From assembly GCA_000715635.1 (NCBI GenBank), contig KL569122.1:51078-60145 (forward strand): a stretch of DNA of 9,068 nucleotides, written 5' to 3'. Position numbers and translations under genes: made by a program. Below the pieces are notes generated by a model that saw nothing but the letters and a program-made list of their open reading frames with translations, made no database searches and had not been told where the DNA came from. Shown in pieces: positions 6,854 through 9,068 of this stretch. Source of the DNA: Streptomyces violaceus. GTDB taxonomy: Bacteria; Actinomycetota; Actinomycetes; Streptomycetales; Streptomycetaceae. Positions within the stretch are counted from its first letter, which is position 1. Every line of letters starts with the position of its first letter.

Positions 6854-6865
6854 TGAAACCTTTCA
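6854..6865. promoter_or_regulatory. LacI-like operator O2 downstream of the rhaT start
   Basis: TGAAACCTTTCA is symmetric at 10 of 12 positions and shares 10 of 12 bases with O1. It sits at about +9 to +20 of the predicted transcript, a position where repressor binding blocks initiation or early elongation. The match between two sites on either side of a divergent promoter pair is the main support. Confidence 0.65.
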
Positions 6866-6896
6866 CGACGCCGAGAGGGCCTCCCGCCGGCGTCGT
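6865..6896 (+). other. GC-rich hairpin in the rhaT mRNA leader
   Basis: ACGACGCCG (6865-6873) pairs perfectly with CGGCGTCGT (6888-6896) around a 14-base loop. The stem ends 1-2 bases before the GAGGAG ribosome binding site (6898-6903). It could modulate ribosome loading or mRNA stability. There is no U-tract, so it is not a standard terminator, and it matches no riboswitch class I know. Confidence 0.45.
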
Positions 6897-6908
6897 CGAG
6901 GAGCCCTC

Positions 6909-8426
6909 ATGACCCACCCGTCCACCACGGGTCCGGCCCCGGTTCTGGCACTGAGGGACGTGTCCAAGTCCTTCGGCGCGGTCCGCGCACTGCGGGACGT
7001 CTCCCTGGAGCTGTTCCCCGGGGAGGTGCACGCCCTCGCCGGCGAGAACGGTGCCGGCAAGTCCACCCTCATCAAGGCGCTCGCCGGAGTGCACCGGCCG
7101 GACGCCGGCCAGGTGCTGCTCGACGGTGCGCCCGTCGTCTTCAACGGTCCCGGCGACGCCCGTGACGCCGGCATCGCCGTGATCTACCAGGAGCCCACGC
7201 TCTTCCCCGATCTGTCGATCGCCGAGAACATCTACATGGGCCGCAGGCCCAAGCGCGCCCTCGGCCGGATCGACCACAAGGCCACGCACAACGCGACCGC
7301 CGCCCTCATGGAGCGCCTCGGTGTCGAACTCGACCCCGACCGGCCCGCCCGCGGCCTGTCCATCGCCGACCAGCAGATCGTCGAGATCGCCAAGGCCCTC
7401 TCCTTCGACGCCCGCGTCCTGATCATGGACGAGCCGACCGCCGCCCTCACCGGCAGCGAGGTCGCCCGCCTCTTCGGCGTCGTACGCACCCTGCGCGACC
7501 AGGGCGCTGCCGTGCTGTTCATCTCCCACCGGCTGGAGGAGATCTTCGAGATCTGCCGGCGGGTCACCACCCTGCGCGACGGCGCCTGGATCGCCAGCGA
7601 GCCCCTGGACGGCATGACCGAGGACGACCTCGTGCGCCGCATGGTCGGCCGCGACCTCGACGAGCTGTACCCCAAGCAGGACGTGACGCCGGGCGAGGTC
7701 GCCCTGAGCGTGCGCCGCCTGACCCGCGAGGGCGTGTTCACCGACGTCTCCTTCGAGGTGCGGCACGGCGAGATCGTCGGCCTCGCCGGGCTCGTCGGCG
7801 CCGGCCGTACGGAGGTCGCCCGGGCCGTGTTCGGCATCGACCGCTGGGACGCGGGCGAGGTCTCCGTGGACGGCAAGGCCCTCGTCAACGGCGCCCCCTC
7901 CACCGCGATGTCCGCCGGACTCGCCCTGGTCCCCGAGGACCGGCGCGCCCAGGGCCTGGTGATGGACATGTCCATCGAGCGGAACATCGGCCTCACCGGG
8001 CTCCGGACGACCGTCAGGGCCGGGCTCGTGGACCGCGGTGCCGAGCGCAGCCGCTCCCTCGACTGGGCCGTCAAGCTCCAGGTGAAGTACGCCCGGATCG
8101 CCGACACCGTCAACACCCTGTCCGGCGGCAACCAGCAGAAGGTCGTACTCGCCAAGTGGCTGGCCACCGGCCCCAGGGTGCTGATCGTCGACGAGCCGAC
8201 CCGGGGCATCGACGTCGGCACCAAGGCCGAGGTGCACCGGCTGCTGTCCCAGCTGGCCGCCGACGGCGTGGCCGTCCTGATGATCTCCTCCGACCTGCCC
8301 GAGATCCTCGGCATGGCCGACCGCGTGCTGGTGATGCACGAGGGCCGCCTCACCGCCGAGATCCCGCGCTCCAACGCCACCGAGGAAACCGTGATGGCCG
8401 CAGCCACCGGGAGGGCCGCCGCATGA
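6909..8426 (+). CDS. rhaT: Double-domain sugar ABC transporter ATP-binding protein (rhamnose type)
   Basis: 505-residue cytoplasmic ATPase of the RbsA/MglA/XylG class, which powers import of a monosaccharide through a two-permease channel. Domain 1 has Walker [10 protein letters not shown] (45-53), Q94, signature LSIADQQ (150-156), Walker B VLIMDEPT (170-177) and switch H207. Domain 2 has a degenerate Walker [10 protein letters not shown] (294-302, Arg300 in place of Lys), signature LSGGNQQ (404-410) and Walker B VLIVDEPT (424-431). One degenerate site is normal for this class, as is the length. The ATG at 6909 has GAGGAG 5 bases upstream. It overlaps the permease start by 4 bases. Substrate L-rhamnose is inferred from the divergent rhamnose genes and the shared operator, not from the protein itself. 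The symbol follows Rhizobium rhaSTPQ naming and differs from E. coli RhaT, a proton symporter. Confidence 0.9.
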   Translation: MTHPSTTGPAPVLALRDVSKSFGAVRALRDVSLELFPGEVHALAGENGAGKSTLIKALAGVHRPDAGQVLLDGAPVVFNGPGDARDAGIAVIYQEPTLFPDLSIAENIYMGRRPKRALGRIDHKATHNATAALMERLGVELDPDRPARGLSIADQQIVEIAKALSFDARVLIMDEPTAALTGSEVARLFGVVRTLRDQGAAVLFISHRLEEIFEICRRVTTLRDGAWIASEPLDGMTEDDLVRRMVGRDLDELYPKQDVTPGEVALSVRRLTREGVFTDVSFEVRHGEIVGLAGLVGAGRTEVARAVFGIDRWDAGEVSVDGKALVNGAPSTAMSAGLALVPEDRRAQGLVMDMSIERNIGLTGLRTTVRAGLVDRGAERSRSLDWAVKLQVKYARIADTVNTLSGGNQQKVVLAKWLATGPRVLIVDEPTRGIDVGTKAEVHRLLSQLAADGVAVLMISSDLPEILGMADRVLVMHEGRLTAEIPRSNATEETVMAAATGRAAA

Positions 8427-9068
8427 CGGTCGTCACTCCCCGAGAGGCCCCCGTGGCCGACGTGCCCAAGTCGAGCGGCACGCGGCTGGCCGACCGCGTC
8501 TTCAAGATGCGCGAACTCGCCATCCTGGTCGTGTTCCTGGTGATGATCGCCGTCACCCAGGCCGGCAACAGCGAGTTCCTGTCCGAGCAGGGCATCAAGG
8601 ACCTTCTGCTGAACGCGACGATCCTCGTACTGGTCGCCACCGGCCAGTCCCTGGTGGTCATCACGAGGAACGTCGACCTGTCCGTCGGATCCACGCTCGG
8701 CATCAGCGCGTTCGCCGCCGGAACGTATCTTCAGGGCGGGGGCAACCCGGTCGTGGCGATCGCGCTGGCCGTCCTGCTCGGCATCGGCTTCGGACTGCTC
8801 AACGGACTGCTCGTCAGCCTCGGCCAGGTGCCCGCGCTCGTCGTCACCCTCGGCACGCTCTACATCATCCGCGGCATCGACTCCATCTGGGTCGGCTCCC
8901 GCCAGATCACCGCGGCCGATCTGCCCGGCGGGTTCGTCGACTTCGGCTCCGGCGGCATCTGGGCGGTGCCGTACCTGGCGCTGATCGCCCTGGTGGTACT
9001 GGTGGCGACGGCGTACTACCTCAAGCACTACGGCAGCGGCCGCGAGCTCTACGCCCTCGGCTCCAACC
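8423..9068 (+). CDS. rhaP: Sugar ABC transporter permease (partial, 3' end outside window)
   Basis: Inner-membrane permease of the RbsC/BPD_transp_2 family; 215 residues are visible and the frame is open to the right edge. It begins [20 protein letters not shown], a short cytoplasmic tail. Hydrophobic segments follow at about 31-47, 60-80, 84-103, 109-132, 138-150 and 180-200. The family-typical stretches [20 protein letters not shown] (74-93) and [20 protein letters not shown] (127-146) are present, as is [10 protein letters not shown] at the visible end. The ATG overlaps the rhaT stop (ATGA), with GGGAGGG at 8409-8415 as ribosome binding site 7 bases away. Family length is about 320-350, so roughly a third is missing. 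A second permease and a solute-binding protein would be expected next. Substrate is inferred from context. Confidence 0.9.
   Translation, partial: MTVVTPREAPVADVPKSSGTRLADRVFKMRELAILVVFLVMIAVTQAGNSEFLSEQGIKDLLLNATILVLVATGQSLVVITRNVDLSVGSTLGISAFAAGTYLQGGGNPVVAIALAVLLGIGFGLLNGLLVSLGQVPALVVTLGTLYIIRGIDSIWVGSRQITAADLPGGFVDFGSGGIWAVPYLALIALVVLVATAYYLKHYGSGRELYALGSN

Noticed and set aside
6732..9028. Minus-strand open frames opposite rhaT and rhaP (535 and 598 residues)
   Set aside because: They run through clear ABC ATPase and permease genes and across the promoter region; composition is that of antisense shadow.

Overview
The window looks like chromosome from a high-GC actinomycete, most likely Streptomyces. 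The base composition, the strong third-position GC bias, the GGAGG-type ribosome binding sites, the GTG start and the protein sequences all fit this. It is a compact sugar-catabolism locus for L-rhamnose. I see no mobile element, CRISPR array, tRNA or rRNA, and no intergenic gap longer than about 260 bases.

Layout. A minus-strand operon reads right to left from about 6700: rhaI (L-rhamnose isomerase), then a 138-base gap holding a Streptomyces-type intergenic repeat, rhaEW (rhamnulose-1-phosphate aldolase fused to a short-chain dehydrogenase), rhaB (rhamnulokinase, broken by one extra base at 2616), a 105-base gap, then lutA and lutB (Fe-S subunits of the L-lactate oxidation complex; lutB runs off the left edge). 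A plus-strand operon starts at 6909 with a double-ABC sugar ATPase (rhaT-like), followed by an overlapping permease (rhaP-like) that runs off the right edge.

How the genes work together. The ABC importer brings the sugar in, RhaI makes L-rhamnulose, RhaB should make L-rhamnulose 1-phosphate, and the RhaE domain splits it to dihydroxyacetone phosphate and L-lactaldehyde. The RhaW domain oxidises lactaldehyde to L-lactate, and LutAB (with a LutC expected outside the window) oxidises lactate to pyruvate. The locus therefore encodes a route from outside the cell to central metabolism, provided the kinase is functional.

Control. The 261-base divergent region between rhaI and rhaT carries one convincing sigma70-type promoter in each direction. 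Each has a near-identical LacI-like palindrome at or just after the predicted transcription start (TGAAACGATTCA and TGAAACCTTTCA). The same region also holds an AT-rich palindrome, an inverted repeat around the rhaI -35 box, and a 9-bp hairpin just before the rhaT ribosome binding site. No regulator gene is inside the window.

I do not see a wholly new biological system here. The points most worth checking are the rhaB frameshift, the paired operators, a metal-ligand substitution in RhaI and the leader hairpin.
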